Below are positions 46,042 through 57,698 of a stretch of 64,000 nt of DNA, piece by piece (the stretch's first letter is position 1; each line of letters opens with the position of its first letter). Made by a program: the position numbers and the translations under genes. This DNA is from Cylicocyclus nassatus (taxonomy: Eukaryota > Nematoda > Chromadorea > Rhabditida > Strongylidae). The stretch is from assembly GCA_958299035.1 (NCBI GenBank), contig CATQJL010000001.1, positions 18,831,433-18,895,432 of the forward strand, written 5' to 3'. The notes under the pieces are model-generated. The model saw nothing but the letters and a program-made list of their open reading frames with translations. It did not search any database and had not been told where the DNA came from.

Positions 46042-46541
46042 TCATGTCTGTTCTGCTGCCGGACTGTCAGAGGGGACAGATTCTTTCAGATTCCGTTTGC
46101 TATCTACCTTTTCTGCTGCCTTAGCGCGAGGGGAAGCAGTTCCTAAATCTTTTCTTCCTCCTTTTTCTATGTTTAGCATTTCCTGCTGGCCGTCAACACA
46201 TTTTTTGAGAAAGTCATATAGAGGCTGAAAAGCAAAAATTCTAAAAAGAAATCTTTAAGAAAGAATGAACCTATTACCGAGCCTTTTTCTACAGGTATAT
46301 TTCCGCTTGATTCTAGTCTTCCAAGAAACTGTTTTACGACATCCCTTCCGAGATCAAGATCTCCTTTTCTTCGTCGCTCTTTTCCCGATATTTCGGGAGC
46401 CTTTTTCGTTGAATCTAGACTTTGAAGTAGTTGATGGGCTTTTGTTTTGAGTTCTTCTTTTTTGCTTCGATTTTCTTCTTCCTCTCCTTCAAGAACAGAC
46501 GCCAAGAGCGCTATGAGAAAGAGTTTGCAAATAAACATCAT
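46042..46541 (-). CDS. Small secreted charged protein, two exons
   Basis: Exon 1 is 46541-46278 (88 codons) and exon 2 is 46224-46042 (60 codons plus TGA), joined in phase 0 across a 53-bp intron with a GTAATA donor and a TTTGCTTTTCAG acceptor. The 148-residue product starts MMFICKLFLIALLASVLEG, a clear signal peptide with cleavage expected near residue 19. The mature part is rich in Lys and Glu (EEEENRSKKEELKTK, SGKERRRKGDLDLG), has one cysteine near residue 97 (FLKKCVDGQQEML) and a flexible tail. There is no known domain; secretion is the only function I can support. The start is fixed by a splice acceptor TTTTTTTCAG ending one base before the ATG, typical of spliced-leader addition. Unlike all transposon frames here, it has no lesions. 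Confidence 0.7.
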
Positions 46542-46542
46542 G

Positions 46543-46558
46543 CTGAAAAAAATTTATT
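46543..46558 (-). promoter_or_regulatory. Candidate trans-splice acceptor with adjacent AATAAA
   Basis: On the minus strand the order is AATAAATTTTTTTCAG, then C and the ATG of the secreted-protein gene. The pyrimidine run plus CAG fits a nematode 3' splice site. AATAAA ends 10 nt before the splice point, so one region could serve both the end of an upstream transcript and trans-splicing of this one. Confidence 0.5.
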
Positions 46559-46576
46559 CATACAGCATATAATTTA

Positions 46577-46806
46577 TCAAATAAATGGCAAGTTCAAAGA
46601 ATCATGACAGACTTTGACAGACATTAGATTCGCTTTATCTGGCAGTTTGAAATCAAGAATTTCATCATTTCTTTTTGAGAAAAACCACAGTTCCACGATT
46701 TCTACGCAAATTTGCAGTACTTTGATACACTCAGACTCTTTTGCACATATTGGCAAGATAGGAGATAGAAAGTGAAATAATGAGTTTATGAGCTTTAGCA
46801 AGCCTG
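46577..46806 (-). CDS. Candidate terminal exon of an upstream gene
   Basis: An open frame runs from an acceptor-like CATTCAG near 46807 to a stop at 46577. It contains CAKESECIKVLQICVEIVEL and, later, four cysteines in all (CAKESEC, QIC, KVC). The stop is ~35 nt before the ATG of the secreted-protein gene on the same strand, with AATAAA in between. Cysteine content suggests a secreted protein, but no family is recognised and upstream exons were not found. It could also be chance. Confidence 0.35.
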
Positions 46807-47005
46807 AATGGCTTTTTTACCTTACGCCTATGTTGCGGAGACAGAAGCGGTAAAGAAAAGTACTAAAATTTCAACTATCTTTTATTTGCAAATTCTAAAC
46901 TCAATGAAATTCAGAACAGTGGAGACATAAGATCTATGAAATGCTTTCTTTCACTGAGCAGAATTTGTGCTGAGATAACTCCTTCTGCTCGTTTTTTAGC
47001 GCAAA

Positions 47006-47370
47006 ATTGTTGGGGGCCGCACGGTCCTTTGTGAAGGACCGCACAGCCCGTAGATACCTTCCACTGATAGAAAGTACCTCGTACTTGAGTAACGTAACCA
47101 ACAATGACGTTTCTGCCTATAGAGTGTTACTTTTGCTTGTCATACGCCCGAAACTGCTAACAAAAGTCAGACTTCTGCGCAAGAAAGCCAGAGCGCTTGC
47201 TGAAGAAATTATTCTACGAGCCTCGTGAAAACTCTTATTGCTGCTCGCTGGCAGAAAATGCAACAGTAAAGGGAATATCGCTCGCTGAGTTTGGCTACGC
47301 CCCAATTTGGCCTACCGCTTGCAAAAAAGCCCGAGTTTGCGGGCCGCCTGACCCCGACCGATTATCTGAG
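47006..47370. mobile_element. MITE, CTCARAYAATCG family, left end degraded
   Basis: The right end (CCGATTATCTGAG with GGCCGCCTGACCCC before it) matches the family at 11542 and 17053. Near the left end is a short hairpin (GGTCCTTTGTGAAGGACC, about 47022-47039) related to the 39-bp hairpin at 17158. The extreme left terminus is not recognisable. Confidence 0.6.
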
Positions 47371-49383
47371 TAGACATTGCTAATTCATCTACCGGCCACC
47401 GGTTTGGACTAAGGCCTTCGCTTGCTAGTTGTAGGTTATGAGTTGCGTGGTGTAAATAATACGCGCATATGGAGAAGCTTTCCGAATTTTTTGAGTTTAG
47501 TCGCCAGAGATCTGAACCAAGATTCCTCACCAAGATTGCAAATGTTAAAGTGAAGATCCATGAAGAAAAAGAAAAGGGGTAAATACGATATTGTCTTTTT
47601 CCCAATTGTAGAGGATGCACTGCAGATCACGTCTTAATGTGCTAGCTTCTATCCACTCCGTTGATAAGCTCATTGGAAAAAAACCGTGCTTCACGAGCTT
47701 GACAAGATGCCAATTCAGCAAGCGATGCGTACCTACAATCGCTTGATAGAAGGATACACCTTCGCTTTTTCTCCTCTAAAGTGCTTAAAAATTTGAACTT
47801 CCAGACATCACTTTTCCTGCCACCAAGAATAAATCAAGTTGTTTATATATCGCGACCTATTTCTGAACTTTAGAGAAGTTCGGTAAGTAATTGTATTTAT
47901 AGTTTTGAAACAATTTTGAGCTGCTCTTTATAGGCTTGATATTCGCAAAATTTGTAAATAGAAAAATTTTAAAAATGAACAAATCAAAATACGTTTGAAA
48001 AATTAAAAAATTTAATAATAGTTGAATTACGTTTAAAAAATAATTTGTAAATAGAAACGCTAACAACGTTTTTTTTCAGACAGTTGCTTTCCACCCTTTG
48101 ATTGTAGGAGGTCGCACAGGTTATAGAAAAACTCTTGAAGAGAATTCTTAGCAATCACGCAAGTTTGCGCATCAAGCGCTGGTATGCTTTAACAATTGGC
48201 ATCTATATTGCCTACACACGCTACAATAATCTTGATATCGGGACTGATTACACGCGGCATGGAGCGCTTACATCAGTTATTGCTATTGTTTCTATACTAT
48301 AGCGCTTGCGCAGCTAATAGTAGATTATGTAATATGAATTTGGAAGGAAAAAAGTCGACATCTTAGTCAGGTATCTTAACTTTTGAAATCTTTATTTTTG
48401 CTCTACAAATGGTGGAACATGCTCCTATAGAAGTTTGCTGACATGTGCAGAAATCTGTTGGTCTGTGGAATGAGCCTTTGAAGAATGGGAGCATCAAGCT
48501 GAGTTATTTTAGGAAGCATATAATGAAAAAAATCTAAGATCTCAGTAAGAATTCGGCTAAATTAGAAGTATTTCGAATGTGCACAACGAACGAAGATGCT
48601 TAGCATCTTTCCTTTTATATGTTTCGATCTAATTATCGGCTTTTAATACATCGTCAAAGTTCATGTAAAAGTGAAACCGTTGCCTTTCATTGAGTACATT
48701 GTTAAGCAAAATTACGTTAAAACAGTGAGTTTTTGTGTCCGCCAAGATTCACTGAAACTACGCACTAGTGGCTTTACGAGGAAACTCACTAATCTATTGT
48801 ACTGTCATGCTGACTTTTAAAGCTAAAAACCACAAACTTAGGTCTTGAGAATATAAACCTCCCTTTTTTGGATTACTATAACATCTCTAGCACCCATATA
48901 TTTGAAAACCCTTCTGAAATAGGCACTAGTGCCACGCTGGTATCAAATTTTGCAAAGGAGATATTCCATGTGAAACAGCAAAAAATTCGACATAGGGTCT
49001 TTGTTTTAGATATCACATTAATGCAAAACTTGAGTGCGTGTACAATTCTGTTTCAGTTTCTACAATCGTAATTCAAGAGAACGATGTTAATGCTTTGTTT
49101 GCTTTTCAAACTTAACTCCTAATGTGCAGAGAGAAAGCAGCAACCTTACCGGCAGCAAGCCATCCCTTCTCCGACTTTTGGTTTTTTCAAATTTCAAATA
49201 TATCTGAACCAGTATACTATCGCCAGACTTTCAGATCAGAATGCGATGAGATAAGAGATGAAGCTTTATCTTTTTAAGCCAAAGCCGATAATGACACTGG
49301 AAATTGTTCGATAGCATGATACTGCCAATCGCTGTTCTCTCCAACAGTATCTCTGCTTGAAAATATTTCAACCGCATTGAAAA
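47371..49383. other. No recognised gene
   Basis: AT-rich DNA with a very A/T-biased stretch at 47900-48070. An open frame at 48868-49071 has no supporting splice signals. No repeats from the families above were recognised. Confidence 0.3.
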
Positions 49384-49954
49384 TCATATGAGCCAATCTC
49401 TAACGCATTTTTGATGAGGTTCTTTAGTCAAACTAGAAGCAAAAAAATGCATTACCAGGTTGGATAAAAGAATCGTGCTCAGAAAATGAAAGTATTTCTT
49501 TGATGGTGACGTCATGCCAGAGGAGTCTGACAGGGAAAGGAAGTTGATCAGAGTGGTCTTTTGATATACGATGAATACTCCTTGAGGAGTATGAAAAGCT
49601 GATTCCAAATCTAACGTCCCTATTTGCTGCGGGTTCCGTGAGGAGTTACGAAGATTTTTATGAGCAAAAATTTGTATGTGCAGTCAAGATAAAATGAGGC
49701 GTAACATTTTCCCTACGGCTTGAGTAATTTTCGAGTCACTCTTTGCATTGAATATTCTTGATTTCAACATAATTACTTAATTCTGCCACTTGGGAATACT
49801 GGGAGAAGTCAATGGCTGATTTCACGCTGTTTCTGCATTGAATTTTTGCCGATAAAAACCTCCAAATCTCCTTGCTCCGCAACGGATAAGAAAGGTACAT
49901 TGGAATCAGTGTTTCATCCTTCAAGCCAGTATACATCTCATACAAAAAGGCCAT
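49384..49954 (-). CDS. Two candidate exons, unrecognised protein
   Basis: Minus-strand frames 49954-49736 (72 codons, with KDETLIPMYLSYPLRSKEIW and SAKIQCRNSVKSAIDFSQ) and 49608-49384 (74 codons, with GVFIVYQKTTLINFLSL) have more protein-like composition than neighbouring frames. A donor-like TTAAGTAATT occurs inside the first. I could not join them cleanly, and no family is recognised. They may be exons, a pseudogene or chance. Confidence 0.25.
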
Positions 49955-50549
49955 TTCGACTAACTTTCATTCCCTTATGAGACAAGCGCACTGAGATTTA
50001 AGAATCATAATTTCTGAAATTTCGCATGCTACCGGCGACAATCGTAAAGATACAAGTCAAACAATCCTAATCTTTCATGACCGTGTACTTAACCTTGCAT
50101 ACTTGCGTCAAATCCTTGGCAAAAGTTAGTCTTATTATTCTGCCTTTCTTCGCTGAATCTAATCCACAATCGTTTTACAAGGAGGCCTTACACTTGAGGC
50201 AAAAAAAGAACTTTTTAGTTGAGATTCATAAACTTTTGCTCAAATTACTAATTTCTCTGATTAATTTTTCCCACTTCATTAACAATGCTGTGGTTGTCCT
50301 TTTCATTTTATTAATCTGTACTTCATTATCTCTAATACTCTATCGCACTTTTGCACTTTCAAGTGACTTTCTGTTCTTACCATAGCACTTTCAAGATTTT
50401 TTAGCTTATCAAGTTGCCTATTGTGCTTACATTTACCTTAAAATCTGATGCTTTTGCACTATTTGAGCTTCCCCGTATACTGTTGATTCTTTTAATACGT
50501 TTCGGACCGGTGCTGCACATGGTGCAACACGATGCTTTGAGGGGACTTT

Positions 50550-50753
50550 TTGACGTTCACAGGATTTCTTCTAGTCCGAGATTATCAAGTTACAGGTCTA
50601 GCCACCGAAAACTCCACCGATATCTGTTCAAGAGCTATGAAGACAAATCAAACAAGGGTTGCAACAAAGTGCAGCAACGCGACCGATGCGTGCAACGTCG
50701 CAACCTTTCTTTACTTCGATTTTAAAGGGAACGCGCAACACAGAAACTTTTAA
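50550..50753 (+). CDS. Candidate exon with cysteines and N-glycosylation sites
   Basis: The frame from an acceptor-like GACGTTCACAG reads VRDYQVTGLATENSTDICSR, then KTNQTRVATKCSNATDACNV, and stops at 50753. Three cysteines and three N-x-S/T sites within 50 residues suggest a secreted ectodomain. No start codon context or partner exon was found. Family unknown. Confidence 0.3.
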   Translation: MTFTGFLLVRDYQVTGLATENSTDICSRAMKTNQTRVATKCSNATDACNVATFLYFDFKGNAQHRNF

Positions 50754-51119
50754 ATACTGTTAGAAGTTAAGTTTTTGTTTCTATCTTCCTAGAAAGCACA
50801 AAAAGTTTCCAATCGGCAAGATTTAAACACTTCGAACTCACTCCGAACTTTGGGTATGGAGCTTATCTAATGTTGAGATGGATTACAGATGTAGTACACA
50901 GACTCAAAATAGGTTCGCTTTGTTGGCCAGTGATTAAGTACAGCTTAAATGGGAGAGGATTTTGAGGCTTATCTGTCTTTATTTTTTGGAGTTGAAGAGC
51001 ATGAGACGTACTAAATGAAATATCGTTTAGCTCATAATACGTGAAAAGAGATAACATCTGCCGTCGCATTTCGCCGCTGGGACGCAGACTTCATCACACC
51101 TAAATAGTATAGCTGAAAC

Positions 51120-51700
51120 GAAAGAAAAATATTGTCGAACGAATGAATTTCGAATAATCGGCTTTTGAAAAATATTCGAACGAACGAATATTTTGCTAAA
51201 GAAAGTAGATATTTTGCAGCTATGTGGAGTTGACGACGTTGTGTAATTGGAGATCTATCGCAGTTACTTATCCTCTATTGGCATGATTTGTTGCGCATCT
51301 AGCTAGCTTCATCTCATGCCTGGGAGTGAATTCTCTTGCTTCAGTTTCTGTTACTAACAATATGGTTTGCTGTTGCACTGTTGTTTTTTAACCGCTCCAA
51401 ATAGACAGTAGTATTAGCAGAGCACTTTTAGGTGCATCGAAAATAAAAAATAAAAAATAAAATGAAATATTATTCGATTTGTGATTTTCGGATTATTCGA
51501 ATTCGAATGGTCGAATGATGCTACATTTCAAAATTTGAATGAACTACTATTCGAATAAATGGGGTTGGTCGAATATCTAACTATTCGAATAATCGAATAA
51601 TTACATATAGCCGAATATTCGACTATTCGAATAGTCGAATGATTACATATGGTCGAATATCGACTATTCGAATAATTCGAATAAATTAGCATCCAAACAA
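51120..51700. repeat. TTCGAATA low-complexity array
   Basis: Repeated short palindromic words (ATTCGAATA, TCGAATATTCG) with irregular spacing, densest at 51475-51690. A second array is at 54640-54910. Confidence 0.85.
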
Positions 51701-52340
51701 TGCTGGTTTTTTCTTTGTTGTGGTTTTCCGCAAAAAATTTAATTGCTATATTTGATTTAGATTCGTAGCTTATAATTATGTATGTAGCAAGTGGTAGGAT
51801 GACAGGGTTATTGTCGTTGGTCAGGCCACCTAAAAAACAGAAGATTTTCACTTAAACATGTAGTTCATGGTCTTTTACGATGCTACTAAGCCTAACTTAG
51901 CAATTGGTTTAAGTCCGCATTTATTCTGCCTCACAGAAGTTTCTCCCGAAGCTACGCAGAACTTTTCCCAAAGCTAAAAATTTCATGGAAAATCTTTTAG
52001 ATTAAATAGTTGTTTGTAATTTAATCGTAAAGGTCAGCTTTGCATGAGTTTTAAGACTAGCACTGGAGCACAAAGAAGGCCTTCTATAATAAAATCAATG
52101 AAGTTTTGTTGTTGTTCTGAAAGTTTTGCCCGTTTTTTCAAACCAATATAAAACCACGAACAGTAAAGACCTGAATGAGTTAGTTTCAGCATGCATTCGA
52201 TGCAGCTTCTCCTTCTCTTTTTCAAGAATACGGGTGGGCCAAAAGTCTAGGAGCCTACTTTGCAGTGCTGTAAATCAAGAAACTGCTGAGATTTTGACTC
52301 TAAATTTGTGCCACATAATGCTGCGATCATCCTCTATAAA

Positions 52341-52652
52341 TCAAACTTTGCCTGGCTGAGAATGCTTGACATATTTTTTATAGGATTTGAATTTATCAAA
52401 TAAGTGCTCTGCAAAGCGAGAAAATCGAAATTTTTGGTCTCCACAACTTATTTCGTAGCTAAAGATACAGTGGATATTCTTGAGCACTTCGACGCATACA
52501 TTGTAGAGGAGACTTTGCGCTATCAATCCGTAGTCGTTGCGTTTGTCAGATGCTATTCTTTCGAAAACGCATAATAAAAATTTGTGAACACTACTTGCGT
52601 ACCAGTAGCCATTTTTTTTTTCAAAATAAATTTGAAAGCTATAGAAGCACAC
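52341..52652 (-). CDS. Candidate exon, unrecognised protein
   Basis: A 103-codon minus-strand frame contains LLCVFERIASDKRNDYGLIA, then SLLYNVCVEVLKNIHCIF and QKFRFSRFAEHLFDKFKSYK. Amino-acid composition is protein-like (few repeats, mixed charged and aromatic residues). Splice signals are not decisive and no family is recognised. Confidence 0.3.
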   Translation of the reverse strand: MCFYSFQIYFEKKNGYWYASSVHKFLLCVFERIASDKRNDYGLIAQSLLYNVCVEVLKNIHCIFSYEISCGDQKFRFSRFAEHLFDKFKSYKKYVKHSQPGKV

Positions 52653-52936
52653 CAGGCACCGAATTCTAGGCTATACTCTTTCCGTGAGTCTTCTATGCAA
52701 GCATGTACTTGAGTTCGATCGATCAACCTATTTCAATACTTTTCAGATTATGATTTTTCGTTCTCGTTCGCGCAATAGCATCCAGATTTCCAGTATACGA
52801 GTACTTGCCTTCAATTAATTCCAAAGTTTTCTCCTAAACACTGCAAAAGAAAATTTCTTTGTAGTACGTCGTAGCCAAAAGCTTGCCCTCTCACACCGCA
52901 CATTTGCCTGGCGAAAAAACAGTTATCGTAAAGGCA

Positions 52937-53050
52937 GTGGCGTACCGAGGGGAGGCCCCCCCCCGAGAACGGGTCGCGAAATTTTTGAAAGTTACTTACA
53001 TGGGTTATAAAATTGTGCAAATGACTTGTCTGCACTTGAAAATAATGACC
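52937..53050. mobile_element. Fragment of the CAGTRGCG MITE family
   Basis: It begins CAGTGGCGTACCGAGGGGAG and matches the left third of 34932-35275, including TTTTTGAAAGTTACTTA. The right end is missing. Confidence 0.6.
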
Positions 53051-54639
53051 GTCTGCGTGCCACGACAGGCGGAATCGCCAAGATTTCGACGGGCTGCTCT
53101 GAAGCCAGAAGAGGCAATCTCAAAATTTAGGCTGATATTTTGAATTTCATTCCAAAGTTTCAGAAAGGTCTAAGAATGATTCAAATATAGCAGCTCTCGG
53201 ACTACAACGTAATATTTTTAGATTCTCTAAATTTGATGTTTTTAGCTTCAAAAACATTAGTTCTTCGGAAGTTCCGATTTTTGGCGAAGTCATGAAATAC
53301 GAACTGCAGCAAATACACGAAAGTTTTTGAAGCTTCTGCGAGCTGAAATATGATTCTTATCAAAAATTATTTATGCTACATAACCAAGTGGATCTGCTTT
53401 GAAAAAGCAGTTTTCTGGAATTTTCGGTAGTTCTACGTGGTAAACGTAATTGAAAAGCCGCAGTTTTTATCAAACAAATAAACATAACGAGCTTGATGAA
53501 TGTTGCCCATGTAATTTAAGATGGGTACAATATAGCCAAAGGCTGTTCTACATAACTATTATCAGCGTTTCTTGAAAGCATCAGGTAAAAATTTTTCAAA
53601 TTCAATAAAGATTTGACGTTACTTCTGAGCTGCTCAGAGCGGGGCGATAACATTGCAAAGACAGAGTCGATCAGAGAGCAAATATAGCTGTAAGAAAGAA
53701 GATAAAAATCTTATCAAATCGTATCTAAGTTATCCATGGATTGGTGTTCTGTGAATTCTAGTGAGCGATAAAAAACGGACAAAACTTTTGGGACAACCTG
53801 ACACTTCTTGCTCATCTGAATCCAGAAAAAGAAAACTCGAAATATATCTCTGACTAGGTGATAATCTAATACTTGTCGGAAATTATCAATCACTGAGTTT
53901 TACAGTTTCTGCTGTAGAATTAAATTCTCACAAAGTTGATTTAGTTGTATTTTTGAGGTTTCTGCTTTTATTGTAAGGGATCTTCCATATCTTTTACTCA
54001 GGTTTAAAATAATTATTGTTCAACCTACACGCCTACTCGAAGTACTAATCACTACGAACTTTGCAACATGCTAACACTAGCTTTCTACTCCTCCTGACTA
54101 TAAAGGCAGCCGATTTGGGTATAGTGACTAATATGCAGGCTGCCGCCATAAGTGAAGCGGCTCAAGTCATAACGAACGCCTTGCTCTGGCCTTGCGCTGT
54201 AACGTATTTTTCAGGTATTATAACATGCGAGCGGTGATTAGGCTGACAAAGCAAGTGAAGATCTCGAGATGAATGGATGTTGCCCATACCTGCTGCTTTA
54301 AAATTGCTGATCCTTCACATGCTTATGCAAGCTGCTTGAGGACCAGTGGTCCGCTGAAAAGCGCCTGATGGCTTTGCTTCTTCACCCAATTTAGAGCTTG
54401 GAGGTGTTTCCTCATGGTATCGCATCTCAACATTTCACACGCGATTTCCAGAAAATAGTTCAGCACTACAAATGATTTATGCATAAGACTTGTCATCACT
54501 ATGCTCTGGCATGACTCGCGACTCATGCCTTAAAAAGGGAAGGTTGCTAGCCATTCTGTCAGATGTTCATTTGTGTGATTGACCGATCGGGACATACTTG
54601 TACTCATTGTAGAACAGCTGAAGTTTTCTTTTGACATCG
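53051..54639. other. No recognised gene
   Basis: A solo mariner-type end (AAAACTTTTGGGACAACCTG, about 53781) is visible. A minus-strand frame at 54526-54323 has moderate protein character (SFVVLNYFLEIACEMLRCD) but no splice or start support. Confidence 0.3.
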
Positions 54640-54910
54640 AATGTTCGAATGAATGTTCTTAAATATTCAAATATTCGGATGATTGTTTTTCAAGTTGGTT
54701 CGAATGTTCGAATATTCGAATAAATGTCTTTTAAAATTCCTCGAATAAACGATTATTCGAATAACTCATTTTTCCAAATCATCAAATGAACGAATTATTC
54801 AAATACAGGCCTTTTTATTTATTCAGTTATTCGAAAAATCGAATAATTGGACTTTCACGAATACTCGACTATTCGAATATTTCGAATGAATTATTCGAAC
54901 ACGAATATTA
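54640..54910. repeat. TTCGAATA low-complexity array, second
   Basis: Same word set as 51120-51700 (ATTCGAATA, CGAATATTCG). Confidence 0.85.
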
Positions 54911-55320
54911 GGTTCTAACTATACCAAATAGGCGAGTTGCCGAATTGCAACGCTTTCAAAAAGTTTTTCCGATCTCTTCGTTCCAAGGCATATTCGTTTC
55001 AAATGGTCGAAGTTCAAATCCGAGATTGTCCTACCACGAGAGTTGCATCCTCTGTGCAAGTAGGAGGCGTCTTGACGTGCATTTTGATGCTCCCACTTCT
55101 CCACGTCCAGAAAAAGCCAAACTGACAAAGTATCACTCGTACACAGCATAGCAAACTTTTGCAGTTTGAGGGATCATGTGTCAGTATGCCCATGCATTAC
55201 AACTAATTGTGCAATGCTTTGAGTTGTTTGACACTACAACCTTTTCTTGTTGGAAAACATTGAAGAATTTAATTAGTGAAACAGATTTTCTTAGTGGAAA
55301 ATGAAAGGGAAAGGCGAAGG

Positions 55321-55738
55321 TTAAAGGCAGTGGATCGGCAATACTTAACAACGCAGACGCCCAAGTGAAAAGAAACCTACTGCGAAAAGTGAAAAATGAA
55401 AACAGTGCAGTCCCAGTTGCACAGCATGCCTTCCCTGCCGAGAAAACTGCTCTCAAACTTACACGCGCAAGCCAATCTTACACGCGCCCGGACGAGTTGG
55501 CATTTTCTTCCCACCGTTGAAGGCTGCCCGCTGTAGTGCTATAACCATTGGGTCCTGCAATGATTCAGCATCATCAGCCTTGCTCCACTCGCCCAATTTC
55601 AAAGGGAAAGGCATTCAAAAACGCATGTTTTCGCCGTTTTCAAGCTCTCTAAAATGGATTTTCGGGATCAGCGTATGGAATAACCCCAGGTAAGCAAAAA
55701 TTTGATTAGGTTGCGATTTGCCGAGCCACTGCCTTTAA
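55321..55738. mobile_element. MITE, TTAAAGGCAGTG family
   Basis: Ends TTAAAGGCAGTGGATCGGCAA and the near-complement ending GCCTTTAA, with TTAA at both extremities, as in 23971-24416. Confidence 0.75.
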
Positions 55739-57698
55739 GTACAAAGTCACATGCGAAGCTTTTCGCAGCTGTCTTAGCGGGTGCACGCCCACCTATGCCT
55801 CTTACTCGTTCCAGCAGCTCTTGCCTAACGGAAAACTTATTCTTAGCTGTTAAGACAGCTCTGAGCACGTTCTCGTTCAATGACTGGCGCACGTGGCCTG
55901 TGAATTCTCCAAATTGAACAGGCTAGAAATTTGCATATGTGTTTTATAAAACCTGGTGCACTGCCGGTCGTAAGGATGGCACCCTAGGACGGGGGTAAGG
56001 TAAACGATATGAGTTTAGTTAGCAAAAGAGCTCAGTGGAACTTCCAAATATGCAGTTTTTTTTACAAATTACGTATACGCATAAGAGCTTGAATTTTAGC
56101 AGAAGAGAAAGATAGTTAAGGGTTTTATACATCAACCACCGCGGGCATTCACATACCTGATTATGTGCTGTTGATGGCAAGAAGCAGGAAGGAACCGGAT
56201 CTAAGCCTAAGTTTCAAATGGGAACACCGATAAGAAAGGCCTCATCCTTCAAATATTTACAAATCGCATTTTTGCAGATGGTTCGCTAGAAAACGAGATA
56301 TGTGACGAAGACGCAGTCCAAAAAAATCAAATCCGGGATTCTGGAGCCAAAAATTTTCTGCTACTGCAAACGCAACGGAAAGCTCGAGTTTTTCTTAATG
56401 GCAAAAGAAATAGTTGCGCTGTATAGCAATGGGAGCAAAGAGGTTTTTATCGATTTCGTTAAATTTAGATATAATCCAGATGCGATACATTTTTTGAGTT
56501 TTCGATGACATATATAAAATTGAAAATCAAATCAAATAACAAAATGAAAGTTTGCGCTGCTATGGGAGAAGGGCATACAAATCGCACATTTTATCATCGC
56601 AAACTTTTGTATTGTTTCATCACAGTAACACTACATGTAGTTACGCAAGCCTCAATGTCTATCATCCAGTGCTTTTCCCACATTATCCAATCACATCAAA
56701 TCATTGATTTTTCAGCAAAAGTGAATAATATGACCGTCCCCTCTGACTATCTCCTAGTACATACGACCCCTACATCGGTCGCGCCTACATTTAACCCTAC
56801 TTACAGTTTTAAGATTTGTTTTTTGACAGGAGCGTTGGCGGAAACCACGCTCGCGAAGAAAACCGTTACAAAGCTGATACTGATTTTTAAAGGCTCTCAA
56901 AAATTACGCAACCTTGAAGCTGGATATCTGTCTTACCTGTGTTTCAAAGATTGCGCACTCATGTTTTGAGGAAAAATAATTTTAATACTCTTCTTATCGA
57001 TTAAACGATTTGTTAATTTTTCAGCGAATTGAGTTACTTAAGAATTCAGAGGGAAGAGTAAGATGGAATGAATGGGCGGTGATTACTATAGAACAACAAA
57101 CTTCAAATAATTTTTCCCTTTTTTCAATTCCATCTTTTTGCAGCTTTTAGCTGCGCGAATTCATACAGGTGAAATGGTAAATTTATCGTGATGTTTCGAC
57201 AGGAAACAAGCGAAGTCGAATCTAGCTTTCAGCCACATGTATTAGACTCGTCGTATAAAGTCATTCTCTTTCTACCGTTCGAAGCGTGAGTCCCTTTCTC
57301 ATATCCGTATATCAATATTCTATCTCAAGCCATTCACAATAACAAATTGTCAGTTCCATACTTCGTTATTAGAAAAATAAGATACAAGTTCTGACTACGG
57401 TATTTATTGGCCACACCAAAAGTTTTCTCCTCAGTTTTACAAAAAGTGAGCGAGCATGGAATTCTTCATAAAAGCGACTGAAAAGGACTTAAAATCTGAT
57501 GCAAGGCACTTGATGCAGCATTGTTTCTTCCTAATGACTAAGCTTGAAATCAACCATTAATTAGAGATCAACTAACTCCAGAGACCTACTCGTGTCCTAT
57601 CGATCATTTTTCTTCTGGTTTTGTGTTCGAATACTGCGAAACTAACAGTTAAACATCAGAATGAGGGCATGTGTTTTGAGCAAATTTCAAATATTAAG
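55739..57698. other. No firm gene; one 154-codon open frame
   Basis: A plus-strand frame at 56505-56969 encodes a hydrophobic stretch (LLYCFITVTLHVVTQASM) and otherwise low-complexity residues. It lacks cysteine or domain patterns and could be chance. A shorter stretch at 57191-57288 (MFRQETSEVESSFQPHVLDS onward) ends at a good GTGAGT donor and may be an exon. Confidence 0.25.

Noticed and set aside
56505..56969. 154-codon plus-strand frame as a firm gene
   Set aside because: No domain, no splice or leader signals at the start, and composition close to background; kept only as a remark.
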